A DNA stretch of 64,000 bases from Halodesulfovibrio sp. (GTDB lineage: Bacteria > Desulfobacterota > Desulfovibrionia > Desulfovibrionales > Desulfovibrionaceae), in the NCBI RefSeq assembly GCF_015482765.1, contig NZ_JADMLB010000017.1, positions 1 to 64,000 on the forward strand. Reading direction: 5' to 3'. This document shows positions 45,447 to 54,575 of this stretch, one piece after another. The notes beneath the pieces were generated by a model. It did not search any database. It was not told the DNA's origin and was given only the letters and a program-made list of their open reading frames with translations. The position numbers were made by a program, and so were the translations under genes. The first letter of the stretch is position 1. Each line of letters starts with the position of its first letter.

Positions 45447-46937
45447 TTACCGTCCATCAGGCTCTTGAATATGCAGCTTTGTATCAAGGAACTTGAATTT
45501 CGCATCAAGTGCTTTGTTGTGCGCAGCATCGGTTTCAGAGTAACGCCATAGCGGTGACATTTCTCCAAGAACGTCTTTCAAGTGCCAGCTATGAACAAAG
45601 ACCTGACCGGACAGTTTGTTAATTACGGCTATTTCAGCTTCAGTTAATTTTTCTGTACCGAGGCGTTCAATAACCCTTGGTGACAATCTGAGTGAATCAC
45701 GACGTGCATAGTACATGATGGTCTGGATGGTTTCCGGCTGTTTCCCGAGTCTGTCGCGTAATTCCTGACGGAATTCACGTGCGTTCGGGAAGCGTTCAAG
45801 CCAGAGGTCATCAATTTTCGTGAGTGTTTCCTGCTTGATTTCATCCAGTTCGGTCAGCTTTTCCCAAGCGGTTGGAGTGAGCTCATACGATACCGGCTGG
45901 AATGTTGTCTGCTGGAAAACGTTCTGCAAAAAGAAGAGGCAGACGAAACAGATTGTTGCAGCCATAACAGGAGTAAGCACCCATCCGAAGGCGATGTTTG
46001 CCAGAGATCTCCAGCGGATTCCTCGGCCGCCTTTGAGCAGTCCTATGCCGACAATAGCGCCGATAGTAGCCTGAGAGCTGGATACCGGTACAAGCGGAAT
46101 AGGTGGCAGACCAAGGGAAACGGCAAAGTTTGAAAGCCCCTGTGAAGAGAGCATGAACAGAACGAGTGAGTTCGCCATAACAACAACAAATGATGCGACT
46201 GGTGAAAGCTTCACAATGCCGTCGCCTACAAGCATCATTGTTCTGTGCGAGTAGGTGAAAATACCGACAGAAACGGCAAGACCGCCTAAGAAAAAGAGCT
46301 GCTGTGTTGCAGTCAGGATTAGTCCCGGAAATATTTCAATCGGCTGAAGGTGAGCTACGGGGATAAATACACCCATGACGTTCGCCATGTTGTTTGCCCC
46401 TAGTGCATACGAGCCGAATGCTCCGGCAAGAATGAGTCCCCATCGGGTCATTCCGTCCAGAGTGAATATGTGCAGTTGTGCAGCGCGGATTGCTCCGGCT
46501 ATGCATTTGTATAGGAAAATAGAGAAGACCGCGGCAAGTGCCGGACACGCTACCCAGGTGAGCATAATTTTACTCAACACGGCGGGGTCAGTCGCAGATC
46601 CACTAAAGAAGTTCCAGCCTACAACGGCACCTACAATTGCCTGCGATGTGGAAACGAGACAACGGGCTTTAACAAGTAGGTATACAGTGATGGCAGCTGA
46701 AAATGCGACCATGAATGCACCGGCAAGAGCATTAACTTCCCCGAGTTTTCCAAGGGTGTCCGCAGTGCCGGAGCCACTGTACATAGCGCCGAAAATAACG
46801 CAGAGAGAGCTGACGATGGCTGCGGTTCTGAACCGCACCATGCGGGAGCCTACTGCTGCGCCAAAAACGTTTGCTGCATCGTTTGCGCCCAGTGACCAGC
46901 CCAGAAAAAGGCCGCTGGATAGGAATACAGGCAACAT
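45447..46937 (-). CDS. PiT-family inorganic phosphate transporter
   Basis: 496 residues with the duplicated PiT signature, GANDAANVFGAAVGSRM near residue 18 and GANNMANVMGVFIP in the second half. About ten membrane helices flank a cytoplasmic C-terminal tail of about 130 residues (LTELDEIKQETLTKIDDLW). It is a low-affinity, proton- or sodium-coupled phosphate carrier; sulfate is carried by some relatives. The gene follows a DUF47 regulator after 12 nt, the usual arrangement for Pit. Confidence 0.9.
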   Translation of the reverse strand: MLPVFLSSGLFLGWSLGANDAANVFGAAVGSRMVRFRTAAIVSSLCVIFGAMYSGSGTADTLGKLGEVNALAGAFMVAFSAAITVYLLVKARCLVSTSQAIVGAVVGWNFFSGSATDPAVLSKIMLTWVACPALAAVFSIFLYKCIAGAIRAAQLHIFTLDGMTRWGLILAGAFGSYALGANNMANVMGVFIPVAHLQPIEIFPGLILTATQQLFFLGGLAVSVGIFTYSHRTMMLVGDGIVKLSPVASFVVVMANSLVLFMLSSQGLSNFAVSLGLPPIPLVPVSSSQATIGAIVGIGLLKGGRGIRWRSLANIAFGWVLTPVMAATICFVCLFFLQNVFQQTTFQPVSYELTPTAWEKLTELDEIKQETLTKIDDLWLERFPNAREFRQELRDRLGKQPETIQTIMYYARRDSLRLSPRVIERLGTEKLTEAEIAVINKLSGQVFVHSWHLKDVLGEMSPLWRYSETDAAHNKALDAKFKFLDTKLHIQEPDGR

Positions 46938-46949
46938 AAAAAACCGTCC

Positions 46950-47597
46950 TTAGAGCATCCGCTTGATAACGTAAATGGTGAGTCTGTCTGCCACGTCTTC
47001 AGCCCTGTCAGCAATTTGTGCAACTTGTCTGACAAGGTCTTTGAGCTGGCTCTTGTGGCACAGGCTTAAGTCGTCGCGTCGGTAAATATCCATGAGCATA
47101 CGGGTTGTGACTTTGTCAGATTCACTTTCCCAGTAGGAAACTTTGTGGAGGTGATCTGAAACATCGGAGCTCCGGAAAAACGCGCGTGCAGAGCGGACAA
47201 TAGCTTCAACTGACTCAACTGAGTACGAAACAAGCTCCTGCATGTCGTCATGTGATTTGTAGGGTACTTCCGGAAGTTCAATCTGAAATTGCCACAATAC
47301 CTCTTTACAGCAGTCGAGCAGAGTGTCGAGCTGCTCTAACAACTGAAGTACGTCACCGCGCGATTCTGGAATAAGTGTCTTCAGGTAAAGCTGACGTTCA
47401 ATAGCGCGTCGCATTTCGTCGCCGTGATGTTCTACAGTTGAAATCTGATTCAGTTTTTGTTCAAACTGGTCATGTTTTTCGTCAATATAGAACCCGACTC
47501 CTTGCTTGAACAGCAAAGAAGCTTCACTTACCTGATCTAAAAATTCATCAATACGCTTTTTTAATCCAATCTGTTTTCTCAATACGCTGTGAGACAT
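46950..47597 (-). CDS. DUF47 (PhoU-like) regulator of the PiT carrier
   Basis: 215 residues, all-helical, with the DUF47/TIGR00153 pattern (KKRIDEFLDQVSEASLLF, VEHHGDEMRRAIERQLY with a conserved EHxGDE metal site, and a C-terminal DRAEDVADRLTIYVIKR). It is the standard partner of Pit transporters and is thought to adjust their activity. GGAG lies 5-9 nt before the ATG. It is first in the unit and divergent from the c-di-GMP regulator gene, with a 171-nt shared promoter region. Confidence 0.9.
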   Translation of the reverse strand: MSHSVLRKQIGLKKRIDEFLDQVSEASLLFKQGVGFYIDEKHDQFEQKLNQISTVEHHGDEMRRAIERQLYLKTLIPESRGDVLQLLEQLDTLLDCCKEVLWQFQIELPEVPYKSHDDMQELVSYSVESVEAIVRSARAFFRSSDVSDHLHKVSYWESESDKVTTRMLMDIYRRDDLSLCHKSQLKDLVRQVAQIADRAEDVADRLTIYVIKRML

Positions 47598-47768
47598 CTC
47601 TTCTCCAGTACAATAATTGCTTGTAACAATTCCTTTTCAGTATTTAATAATCCATGTAATATACGCGAAATATCTTTCGCACGATTGTTTTGTATATTTT
47701 TGTATTTTTGCAGCGAAGGTTGCTCTATCCGTTTACCACATCGCGTAAGAGAAAGAGGGTTGGAACGC

Positions 47769-49925
47769 ATGCAAGGGGATACACTGCATTTATTAATTAT
47801 AGATGATGATACAATGTTGCGCCGCAATATTTCGGTTTACTTCGAAGACAGCGGCTTTTTTGTGACTCAAGCCTGCAATGGTACAGAGGGGATTGAACTT
47901 TTTTCACAACATCAGCCGGATATTGTGATTGTTGACTTGCTGATGCCGGATACAGGCGGCCTTGCTGTTGTTGAGCACATTAAAAAAGTAGCGCCATATG
48001 TACCGGTGATTGTTATCTCCGGTGTTAACTTGGTAGATGAAGCAGTCAAGGCACTAAAACATGGTGCCTGGGAATTCATCACTAAGCCGATTGTCGATCA
48101 CGGTGTTTTGGATCATGCTGTAAAAAAGTGCTTGGAACGTGCAAGCTTACTGCTTGAACGTAGTCAGTACCATGCGTTATTAGAATCCCGATTAGAGACT
48201 CACTCTCACGAATTGAAGTCCACTAATGATCAGCTGATTCGCTATCAACAATTATTGCGGTCAAATAGCAGTTTTGTAAACAACCTTGTTGAGGCAATTC
48301 CCAGCCCCCTCTATATCTGCGATAAAAATTTTGTATGCATAGACTGCAACAAAGCGTTCTGCGACATGTTGCAACTTGAAAAAGATGACGTAGTTAACAA
48401 GCGGATTGCAGATCTTTTAGGTGCAAATTTAACATGTGCCGATGCCCTTTGCAGCGACGTTTTTGAGAACAATAATACAGGTGACTGCGAGATTACATAT
48501 ATAGCGCAGGATAAGTCTGTTTCATATTATGTGTTGTATCGTAGCGCATTTATGAACGGTAACGAAGGCAAGCTTTGTACACTTGGCGTGTTGCATAATA
48601 TTACTGAACTTAAAGCTCAAAAAGAACTTGTAGCTCATCAGGCGTATCATGATGAGCTGACAACACTGCCTAACCGTTTTTATATCATGAATTTCCTGCA
48701 TGAGCTGCTCGAGCGGGATACCGGTGATACAAAATTCTGCCTTCTTTTTATTGATCTGGATAACTTTAAACGTATTAACGATAGTCTCGGCCACGACTTG
48801 GGTGATGAGTTGCTTAAACTTGTTGCGAGCCGATTGAAAGAGATTATTGGTGTAAATGGAAAGGTTGCCCGTGTCGGCGGTGATGAATTTTTAGCATTGC
48901 TTCCGAATGTGACAGAAGAAAATGTCATATCCCGACATGCTGAAACGTTGAATCAAGTTTTTAAAGAGCCTTTCTATGTAGCCTCTCATAAGCTTCACCT
49001 ATCCGTAACTATAGGTATTACCTGCTATCCTGACGACGGGCATGATGCTAACACCCTGCTTACCCGTAGCGATATTGCTATGTATCGAGCAAAAGAACAT
49101 AAGCGCTCCAGCTGGATGCGTTTTGATGCCCGTATGCTTGAGCAGGTGACGGAGCGTTTGAAACTTGAGCGTTTGATTCGTGAAGGTTTGGAACGACGAG
49201 AGTTTATCCCGTATTTCCAGCCACGGTTTGACGTACAGAGTGGTGAAATTTTAGGTGCGGAAGCATTGGTGCGTTGGATTCGGGCTGACGGCAGCATAGG
49301 AAATCCGGCAGAATTTATTCCTGTTGCAGAGGAAACAGGGCTTGTACGTGAACTTGGGGAACAAGTTCTTCTTGATTCCTGCAAGCAGATGCATGCATGG
49401 CACAACATGGGGTATCCAGAGCTGACTGTTTCTGTAAACATATCAGCTGTTCAGTTTACTGAAGATTTATACGGAACTGTTAGCAGTGCCATTGAAGAAT
49501 CGGGAATTAATCCGCAAAAGCTGGAATTGGAAATTACCGAAACTATCATGATGAAAAACTTGGAGAAAACAGCACAGATTCTTCGTGAACTGGCTAAACT
49601 CGGAGTTAAAATAGTCATTGATGATTTTGGAACAGGATATTCTTCATTGTACTATCTCAAGATATTCCCGATTGATATTTTGAAGATTGATAGAACGTTC
49701 ATTGACGGGATTCCGGAAGATGAGAACGACGGTAATATTGTGACCGCGATTCTTTCTATGGCTAAGCAGATGAAGCTGCATGTGGTAGCTGAAGGTGTGG
49801 AAACAGATGAACAGCTCGTGTTCCTGCAGAAACATCAATGTGAAGAGGCGCAAGGCTTCCTGTTCTCAAAGCCGGTAGGGGTTGATGATTTCTTTGTTAT
49901 GCTTGGTGATGAAAAAGTCAGTTAA
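47769..49925 (+). CDS. Response regulator with PAS, GGDEF and EAL domains
   Basis: 718 residues from the ATG at 47769; the open frame further upstream codes for an unlikely cysteine-rich stretch and overlaps the divergent gene's start. Order: receiver domain (LLIIDDD, phosphorylated Asp56 in IVDLLMPD, KP loop), PAS (about 165-285, LVEAIPSPLYICDKNF), GGDEF (intact RVGGDEFLALL) and EAL (intact AEALVRW, ITETIMM, DDFGTGYSSLYYLK, LKIDRTFI, AEGVET). No RxxD inhibitory site precedes GGDEF. Both cyclic-di-GMP synthase and phosphodiesterase sites look complete, so net activity cannot be predicted. No histidine kinase is adjacent. Confidence 0.92.
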   Translation: MQGDTLHLLIIDDDTMLRRNISVYFEDSGFFVTQACNGTEGIELFSQHQPDIVIVDLLMPDTGGLAVVEHIKKVAPYVPVIVISGVNLVDEAVKALKHGAWEFITKPIVDHGVLDHAVKKCLERASLLLERSQYHALLESRLETHSHELKSTNDQLIRYQQLLRSNSSFVNNLVEAIPSPLYICDKNFVCIDCNKAFCDMLQLEKDDVVNKRIADLLGANLTCADALCSDVFENNNTGDCEITYIAQDKSVSYYVLYRSAFMNGNEGKLCTLGVLHNITELKAQKELVAHQAYHDELTTLPNRFYIMNFLHELLERDTGDTKFCLLFIDLDNFKRINDSLGHDLGDELLKLVASRLKEIIGVNGKVARVGGDEFLALLPNVTEENVISRHAETLNQVFKEPFYVASHKLHLSVTIGITCYPDDGHDANTLLTRSDIAMYRAKEHKRSSWMRFDARMLEQVTERLKLERLIREGLERREFIPYFQPRFDVQSGEILGAEALVRWIRADGSIGNPAEFIPVAEETGLVRELGEQVLLDSCKQMHAWHNMGYPELTVSVNISAVQFTEDLYGTVSSAIEESGINPQKLELEITETIMMKNLEKTAQILRELAKLGVKIVIDDFGTGYSSLYYLKIFPIDILKIDRTFIDGIPEDENDGNIVTAILSMAKQMKLHVVAEGVETDEQLVFLQKHQCEEAQGFLFSKPVGVDDFFVMLGDEKVS

Positions 49926-49946
49926 TACCTTTTTATATAAGTAAAT

Positions 49947-49983
49947 AAAAAAGGTGGAGTTGAAGAAACTCCACCTTTTTTTA
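49947..49983. terminator. Bidirectional terminator
   Basis: AAAAAAGGTGGAGTT pairs with AACTCCACCTTTTTT around GAAG. It serves the GGDEF-EAL gene and the convergent PAP2 gene. Confidence 0.92.
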
Positions 49984-50592
49984 TTAGCTTTTTTTAGTAT
50001 CGGGGACTGGGGCGAATCGATAAAGAACTGTTTTCCACAGAATGTAACTGACACAGAATCCGAGTATCCAGCCACCTAGAACATCCATAGGGTAGTGTTT
50101 TGCCAGATACACTCGAGAGTAGCCGATGAGTAACGGCAGCAGCCATAAAAAGCTTCTGAGTTTCGGCCAGAGCAGCATTGCGATTACAACGGCTGCCATT
50201 GCGTTGGAAGCATGGGCAGAAACAAACGAGGAGCCTCGAGTGTCCGTTTGAACAAAGTCTGCGGGTTTCTGGAGCCATTCACTTTTTTTGTAGTTGTAGT
50301 AGTGGGATTGGGCGATGGCGTCTTTAGGACGAACCCTTCCGGCTGTATCCTTAACAACGTTTGTGATTAAGTCTGTAGCCCCTACAACAGCCCCGATCAT
50401 AGCGACGCCGATAAGTAATTGGCGCCATTTTTTTGTTTTTAATCCAGCAATCAAAATGAGAGGGACAGCAATAATCCAAACAAGCATGCGGTCTGAGAAG
50501 ATAGGCATGAGTACATCAAGTGCCTCACATCGCCATTGCATGTTGATGAGCTTATAAAGTGCTAAATCCCATTCAGGAGTCGGAAAAGCCAT
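49984..50592 (-). CDS. PAP2-family membrane phosphatase
   Basis: 202 residues with about five membrane helices and the three acid-phosphatase motifs: KDTAGRVRP (KX6RP), SFVSAHASN (PSGH variant with Ala for Gly and Val-Ser for Pro-Ser) and SRVYLAKHYPMDVLGG (SRX5HX3D). Members dephosphorylate undecaprenyl pyrophosphate or phosphatidylglycerol phosphate. Which of these applies is unknown. No adjacent partner suggests a pathway. Confidence 0.88.
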   Translation of the reverse strand: MAFPTPEWDLALYKLINMQWRCEALDVLMPIFSDRMLVWIIAVPLILIAGLKTKKWRQLLIGVAMIGAVVGATDLITNVVKDTAGRVRPKDAIAQSHYYNYKKSEWLQKPADFVQTDTRGSSFVSAHASNAMAAVVIAMLLWPKLRSFLWLLPLLIGYSRVYLAKHYPMDVLGGWILGFCVSYILWKTVLYRFAPVPDTKKS

Positions 50593-50987
50593 GTGTTCCT
50601 CTGAACAGTAATATTAATGAAAGTAAACAGTTTGATATTACTGTTTATGTTTGTCTCGGCAACAAAATGGTTTGATAGTCTGTGGTTGGTTTTTACGCAT
50701 TGAAATGGCGTAATGCAAGGTAAAAACAAGAGTGTGGCTCCCGCGCTGATATTGTACACAAAATTTTCATGTTGTTTTTCCGTTGAATCGGAGCTGAGCG
50801 CGTGAATATGAACGTATTATGTCGATCTATTGGTTAGCCAAGCTGCGAGAGAACAGGATGGGACATATGCGAATGCATAAAGAATGAAAGCCTGCTTAAC
50901 GTATCAAAAGAAATGCTATTTTCTGGAGATAACAGTCTTTTTTTGGTATGCTGTGTGTAATTCCATTTACAGCACCGGAGGAGATGT
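50593..50987. other. Intergenic region with a large imperfect hairpin
   Basis: 395 nt between the divergent PAP2 and ClC genes. GTTTTTAC-GCATT (50689-50701) pairs with AATGC, a 3-nt bulge, and GTAAAAAC (50712-50727). AAACAG/CTGTTT forms a smaller one at 50626-50647. Their role is unknown. No ORF is supported. Confidence 0.4.
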
Positions 50988-52748
50988 ATGCCGCAGCAGA
51001 AAGAGTGCGTTTCCCGTCCCTGGCTTGGTGTCTCGTCTAGAATTAATGCACATACCCCTATGCTTTTACTGGCATTGGGGGTTGGTATCCTTGCAGGGTA
51101 TGGCTCTGTAGTTTTTCGATATGCCATTGATGCCGTTCAAGTGCTTTTTTATCACAACAGTTCCGATTTTTTAGAATTTTATGACACTTTGCCATGGTAC
51201 GGTGTTCTTTTTCCTCCTGTGATCGGTGGTGCGATTGTGGGACTGCTAACATCAAAAGGAGCCCCGGAAGCCAAAGGGCATGGTGTGCCGGAAGTTATGG
51301 AGGCGGTTGCGCTTCGAGACGGTGTTATTCGTAAGCGTGTTGCAGCTGTTAAAATTGCCGCATCTGCTATTTGTATCGGTTCAGGTGGTTCTGTAGGGCG
51401 TGAAGGACCTATTGTTCAAATTGGCTCCAGTATCGGCTCAACCGTGGGGCAGTTTTTGAAAGTAAACAGGACGAATCAAAGGACTCTTGTGGGATGCGGA
51501 GCTGCTGCCGGTATCGCGGCAACGTTTAATGCTCCCATTGCCGGAATTCTTTTTGCGTTGGAAATCTTACTCGGTGATTTTGGATTTGCAGCATTTTCCC
51601 CCGTAGTCCTTTCCAGTGTTACTGCTACAGCTATCTCCCGATATTACTTTGGAGATTTTCCAGCATTTATTTCTCCTGTCTATGAACTCGGCTCTCTCTG
51701 GGAGCTGGGGCTGTTTCCTATCCTTGGCGTGATTTCTGCTTTGATTGCCGTTCTGTTTGTTTTGACGCTGTATAAAATGGAAGATCTCGCTGAAGCTATT
51801 CGTATTCCCCCAATTCTGAAAGCGGCATTAGGGGGATTGTGTATTGGTGGAATTCTTTTGCTTTTCCCGGAAATTATGGGGGTAGGGTATGGGGCAATTA
51901 CCCTCTCCTTAACGGATAAAATGGCATGGGGTACTATGCTTGTGCTGATCTTTCTGAAGATTTTTGCAACGTCGCTGACAATCAGCAGTGGAGGAAGCGG
52001 CGGTATTTTTGCTCCATCGTTATTTATCGGTGCGATGACAGGTGGAGTGTTCGGCGTTGCAGTGCACTATTTATTTCCGGCAGTTGTGCCGACTCCGGGA
52101 GTTTTTGCTTTGGTTGCCATGGGGGGGCTGGTTGCAGGAACGACGTATGCACCGATCACGGCTATTTTAATTATTTTTGAACTGACAAGTAATTACCATA
52201 TTATTCTCCCGCTTATGCTGACGTGCATTATCAGTACACTTATAGCTTCTTCAATCAGTTCTGGCTCGATTTATACCATGAAGTTACTAAGGCGGGGTGT
52301 AGATTTACGTGGAGGAATGGAACAGAATATTTTGAAGAAATACAAGGTGAAGGATCTGATGCAACCGATGCCGGATACCATATACGAAGGGACATCTCTT
52401 CAACAGGTATTTGAAACATTCAGGTTGAAGAATGCACCCTATTTGCACCTTGTGGATAAAAAAGGCGAGCTGAGCGGGATTATCTCTTTTCGTGATTTAC
52501 GTTCTGTTTTGGCGGAAGAGTATCTGGATCATCTGCTGATAGCTAAAGATATAGCTACAACGTGCATAGAAACGGTGCAGGGAGAAGATATGGTGCTTGC
52601 TGCTCTACATCAGATGGCGGCGTTCAGTATCTCTCAACTGCCTGTTGTCGGGGCAGACGGTAAACTTATAGGCACGTTGCGTGAACAGGATGTTCTTGCA
52701 GCGTATGATCAGTCCGTTGTGGGACTTCAGTTGCAGGATGCAGCGTAG
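50988..52748 (+). CDS. ClC-family chloride channel/antiporter with C-terminal CBS pair
   Basis: 586 residues. The three ClC selectivity segments are present: GSGGSVGREGPIVQIGS, the GIAATFNAPIAGILFALE helix, and SSGGSGGIFAPSLFIGA. Two CBS domains follow (about residues 450-575; VKDLMQPMPDTIYEGTSL, ISFRDLRSVL, TLREQDVLAAYD) and likely bind adenine nucleotides for control. The gating glutamate is present in GREGP, so proton-coupled exchange is possible. GGAGGAG precedes the ATG. Monocistronic. Confidence 0.94.
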   Translation: MPQQKECVSRPWLGVSSRINAHTPMLLLALGVGILAGYGSVVFRYAIDAVQVLFYHNSSDFLEFYDTLPWYGVLFPPVIGGAIVGLLTSKGAPEAKGHGVPEVMEAVALRDGVIRKRVAAVKIAASAICIGSGGSVGREGPIVQIGSSIGSTVGQFLKVNRTNQRTLVGCGAAAGIAATFNAPIAGILFALEILLGDFGFAAFSPVVLSSVTATAISRYYFGDFPAFISPVYELGSLWELGLFPILGVISALIAVLFVLTLYKMEDLAEAIRIPPILKAALGGLCIGGILLLFPEIMGVGYGAITLSLTDKMAWGTMLVLIFLKIFATSLTISSGGSGGIFAPSLFIGAMTGGVFGVAVHYLFPAVVPTPGVFALVAMGGLVAGTTYAPITAILIIFELTSNYHIILPLMLTCIISTLIASSISSGSIYTMKLLRRGVDLRGGMEQNILKKYKVKDLMQPMPDTIYEGTSLQQVFETFRLKNAPYLHLVDKKGELSGIISFRDLRSVLAEEYLDHLLIAKDIATTCIETVQGEDMVLAALHQMAAFSISQLPVVGADGKLIGTLREQDVLAAYDQSVVGLQLQDAA

Positions 52749-52756
52749 ATAAGACG

Positions 52757-52793
52757 AAAAATCTCTCTTTCGTTACAAAAGAGAGATTTTTTA
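52757..52793. terminator. Bidirectional terminator
   Basis: AAAAATCTCTCTTT pairs with AAAGAGAGATTTTT. It serves the ClC gene and the convergent cysteine-repeat gene. Confidence 0.88.
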
Positions 52794-52800
52794 TTGTCTG

Positions 52801-53139
52801 TTAGCCAAGTCCCGGCAAGAGAAGTTTGCGAGGCTGATTCACACGGCGTTTGACTCGTGTCCATGTTTTGGGTGTGCAACCGAAGCGGAAGGACCATAGA
52901 TCGCAATTTTCTCTGGCACTGCATGCCCGTACTTCCTGACGGCTATTGTCTGAGCACATAAGGCAGTATTGCCGGATTTGCTGAACCGTACTGCGTTCAG
53001 GTGTTTCGGGTTCTGTCCCGTGGCGATGGTTGAAGAAGAGGCAGGTGTTATCTTCGCATTCTTCTACTCGCTTTGAGGAGCCGCCCTGACAGGAAAGACA
53101 GAATCGTCTGATAGCTTTATTAGGTGATACCTTTGCCAT
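52801..53139 (-). CDS. Small protein with two cysteine-rich (zinc-ribbon-like) repeats
   Basis: 112 residues from the ATG at 53139 (AAGG 8 nt upstream); a longer start at 53169 is less supported. It contains two copies of a Cys4 unit: CLSCQGGSSKRVEEC...C near residues 14-35 and CLMCSDNSRQEVRAC...C near 57-80, each followed by an aromatic-R-x-G (FFNHRHGT; LWSFRFG). This CxxC-x-GxS-xxVxxC-xxxxC pattern recurs in small proteins of delta-proteobacteria and phages; as I recall they are uncharacterised. The basic tail (KTWTRVKRRVNQPRK) suggests nucleic-acid binding. Function is unknown. Confidence 0.75.
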   Translation of the reverse strand: MAKVSPNKAIRRFCLSCQGGSSKRVEECEDNTCLFFNHRHGTEPETPERSTVQQIRQYCLMCSDNSRQEVRACSARENCDLWSFRFGCTPKTWTRVKRRVNQPRKLLLPGLG

Positions 53140-53351
53140 ATGTCGCCTTATAAGTAGCTGTTTGCACATTTTGCATACAAACAGTATGTAAATTCAGTAA
53201 AACGTAACCGTAAGCAGTGTATATAACAGCAAGTTTATGTGACTTTGCTGACTTTTTAATAACTTTTCTGCGTGCAGCGCGAACTATGATAGCATAATAG
53301 TTTCGCGATGCTGCATAAAAAAACATGATATAACACCGGACAGGGGGCACT

Positions 53352-53717
53352 GTGCCGATAAAAGATTCTATTACAACAGGTGTTGCACACTTTTTTCAAG
53401 CATCAGGCTACACCATGCAAGGGATTATTTCCACGTATCGTTCTGAAATTGCATTCAAACAAGAGATTGCACTTATTCCAGTAATAGTACTTGTTGCATG
53501 GTTTTTCTTCGGTTTTCCATCCGCATTATTGCTGACCGGCATGTGGCTTATAGTCTGTGCTTTTGAGTTATGCAATTCCGCGATTGAAAATATTGCAGAT
53601 TTAGTTATGCCCGAGAAAAATGATTTTATAAAACGAGCTAAGGATGCTGGTTCAGCTGCTGTAGGTGTGGCGATTGTAGCGAACATTCTTACCTGGTTTT
53701 ATGTAATTTTTTCATAA
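53352..53717 (+). CDS. dgkA: Diacylglycerol kinase (prokaryotic DgkA type)
   Basis: 121 residues, three membrane helices. The start is GTG (53352), with CAGGGGG upstream, because the family N-terminus (GYTMQGIISTYRSEIAFKQE) needs this extension. The signature ELCNSAIENIADLV matches E-x-x-N-[ST]-A-I-E of the DgkA active site, and KRAKDAGSAAV follows. It phosphorylates diacylglycerol (or undecaprenol in Gram-positive relatives) at the inner membrane. Monocistronic. Confidence 0.93.
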   Translation: MPIKDSITTGVAHFFQASGYTMQGIISTYRSEIAFKQEIALIPVIVLVAWFFFGFPSALLLTGMWLIVCAFELCNSAIENIADLVMPEKNDFIKRAKDAGSAAVGVAIVANILTWFYVIFS

Positions 53718-53730
53718 TAATACGTTCATA

Positions 53731-53769
53731 AAAAAAGCCCTGTCTTCATATGAAGACAGGGCTTTTTTT
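53731..53769. terminator. Bidirectional terminator
   Basis: AAAAAAAGCCCTGTCTTCA pairs with its complement ending GGGCTTTTTTT. It serves dgkA and the convergent DinB-like gene. Confidence 0.92.
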
Positions 53770-53790
53770 ATGAACAAGAGGTAGGAGTGC

Positions 53791-54363
53791 CTAGGTGGTA
53801 GGTTCATATGGGAGATGGGGTACTTCTACATTTAGTTCCATAAAAATGTGAGAGAGTTGAAACTCGTGCATAACCAGATGCGCCAGATTAAGGCTCATTG
53901 CCTGTTCAATGTTTAAAGGGCCGGCAATCTGGTGATGGAAATAGTTTTCGCCAAGGCAGTCGCGTGGTGCTTCTGTTATGAAGGACCGCAGCCAGGCATG
54001 GTTTTCATCCCACATGTCTGTCAGTTCATAAATGTCGTATTCCCCTTTGGGGTATAGCGCTACTTCAGGTACCGGAAGGAGCAACTGAAGATTGAAAACG
54101 TAAGACGTGATGGCATACGAAATTTTATTTCTCCATGTTCTTTCCACTGGCTCCATGTTTTCTGGTTCTGGCAGCCCGCCCAGCAGGGAGCGTTCTGTAA
54201 GAACCATGTGTTCAAGCACCATAATAGGTGACCACCGTTCTTCGCCCGGTGGTTTACGCCGTAGTATACCCGCGTACTGCTTATTGAGTGAAGATAGAGC
54301 CTTGATAAGCTCCGTCTTATGATCGTGGGTTGAATGCATCATATAGTAAAGGTTCTGTTCCAT
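53791..54363 (-). CDS. DinB-like four-helix protein
   Basis: 190 residues from the ATG at 54363; a GTG at 54378 is possible and neither has a clear ribosome site. The pattern fits the DinB/YfiT superfamily: ERWSPIMVLEHMVLTE with the first metal histidine, a central helix pair, and HLVMHEFQL with two further histidines in the last helix. Such proteins bind a divalent metal and often act in thiol-dependent transfer or detoxification. The specific role here is unknown. Confidence 0.7.
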   Translation of the reverse strand: MEQNLYYMMHSTHDHKTELIKALSSLNKQYAGILRRKPPGEERWSPIMVLEHMVLTERSLLGGLPEPENMEPVERTWRNKISYAITSYVFNLQLLLPVPEVALYPKGEYDIYELTDMWDENHAWLRSFITEAPRDCLGENYFHHQIAGPLNIEQAMSLNLAHLVMHEFQLSHIFMELNVEVPHLPYEPTT

Positions 54364-54540
54364 TTTCGTATGGTACACAGCCGCTTTTGATAGCTTCTAT
54401 GATTACTCTTGAGGCATCAGGGGGAGAGAATGAGGGTATACAGAACAACTATTTGGAACAGTTGTGAAAAGGCAATGTTGGGTGGCGTATTATTTTACGA
54501 ATATTTTTGAAAGGAATGGTGTGCGGGAATTTTTTCTTTG

Positions 54541-54575
54541 AACAAAAAAGTACTCCCCGACGGTGTCGGGGAGTA
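54541..54575 (-). terminator. Minus-strand intrinsic terminator
   Basis: TACTCCCCGAC (54551-54561) pairs perfectly with GTCGGGGAGTA (54565-54575). Read on the minus strand it is followed by CTTTTTTGTT. It ends either the proposed RNA at 54576-54951 or read-through from the DUF523 gene. Confidence 0.88.

Noticed and set aside
47589-47768. 60-codon N-terminal extension of the REC-GGDEF-EAL protein
   Set aside because: It overlaps the start of the divergent DUF47 gene, is Cys/Phe-rich, and the receiver domain begins right after the internal ATG at 47769.
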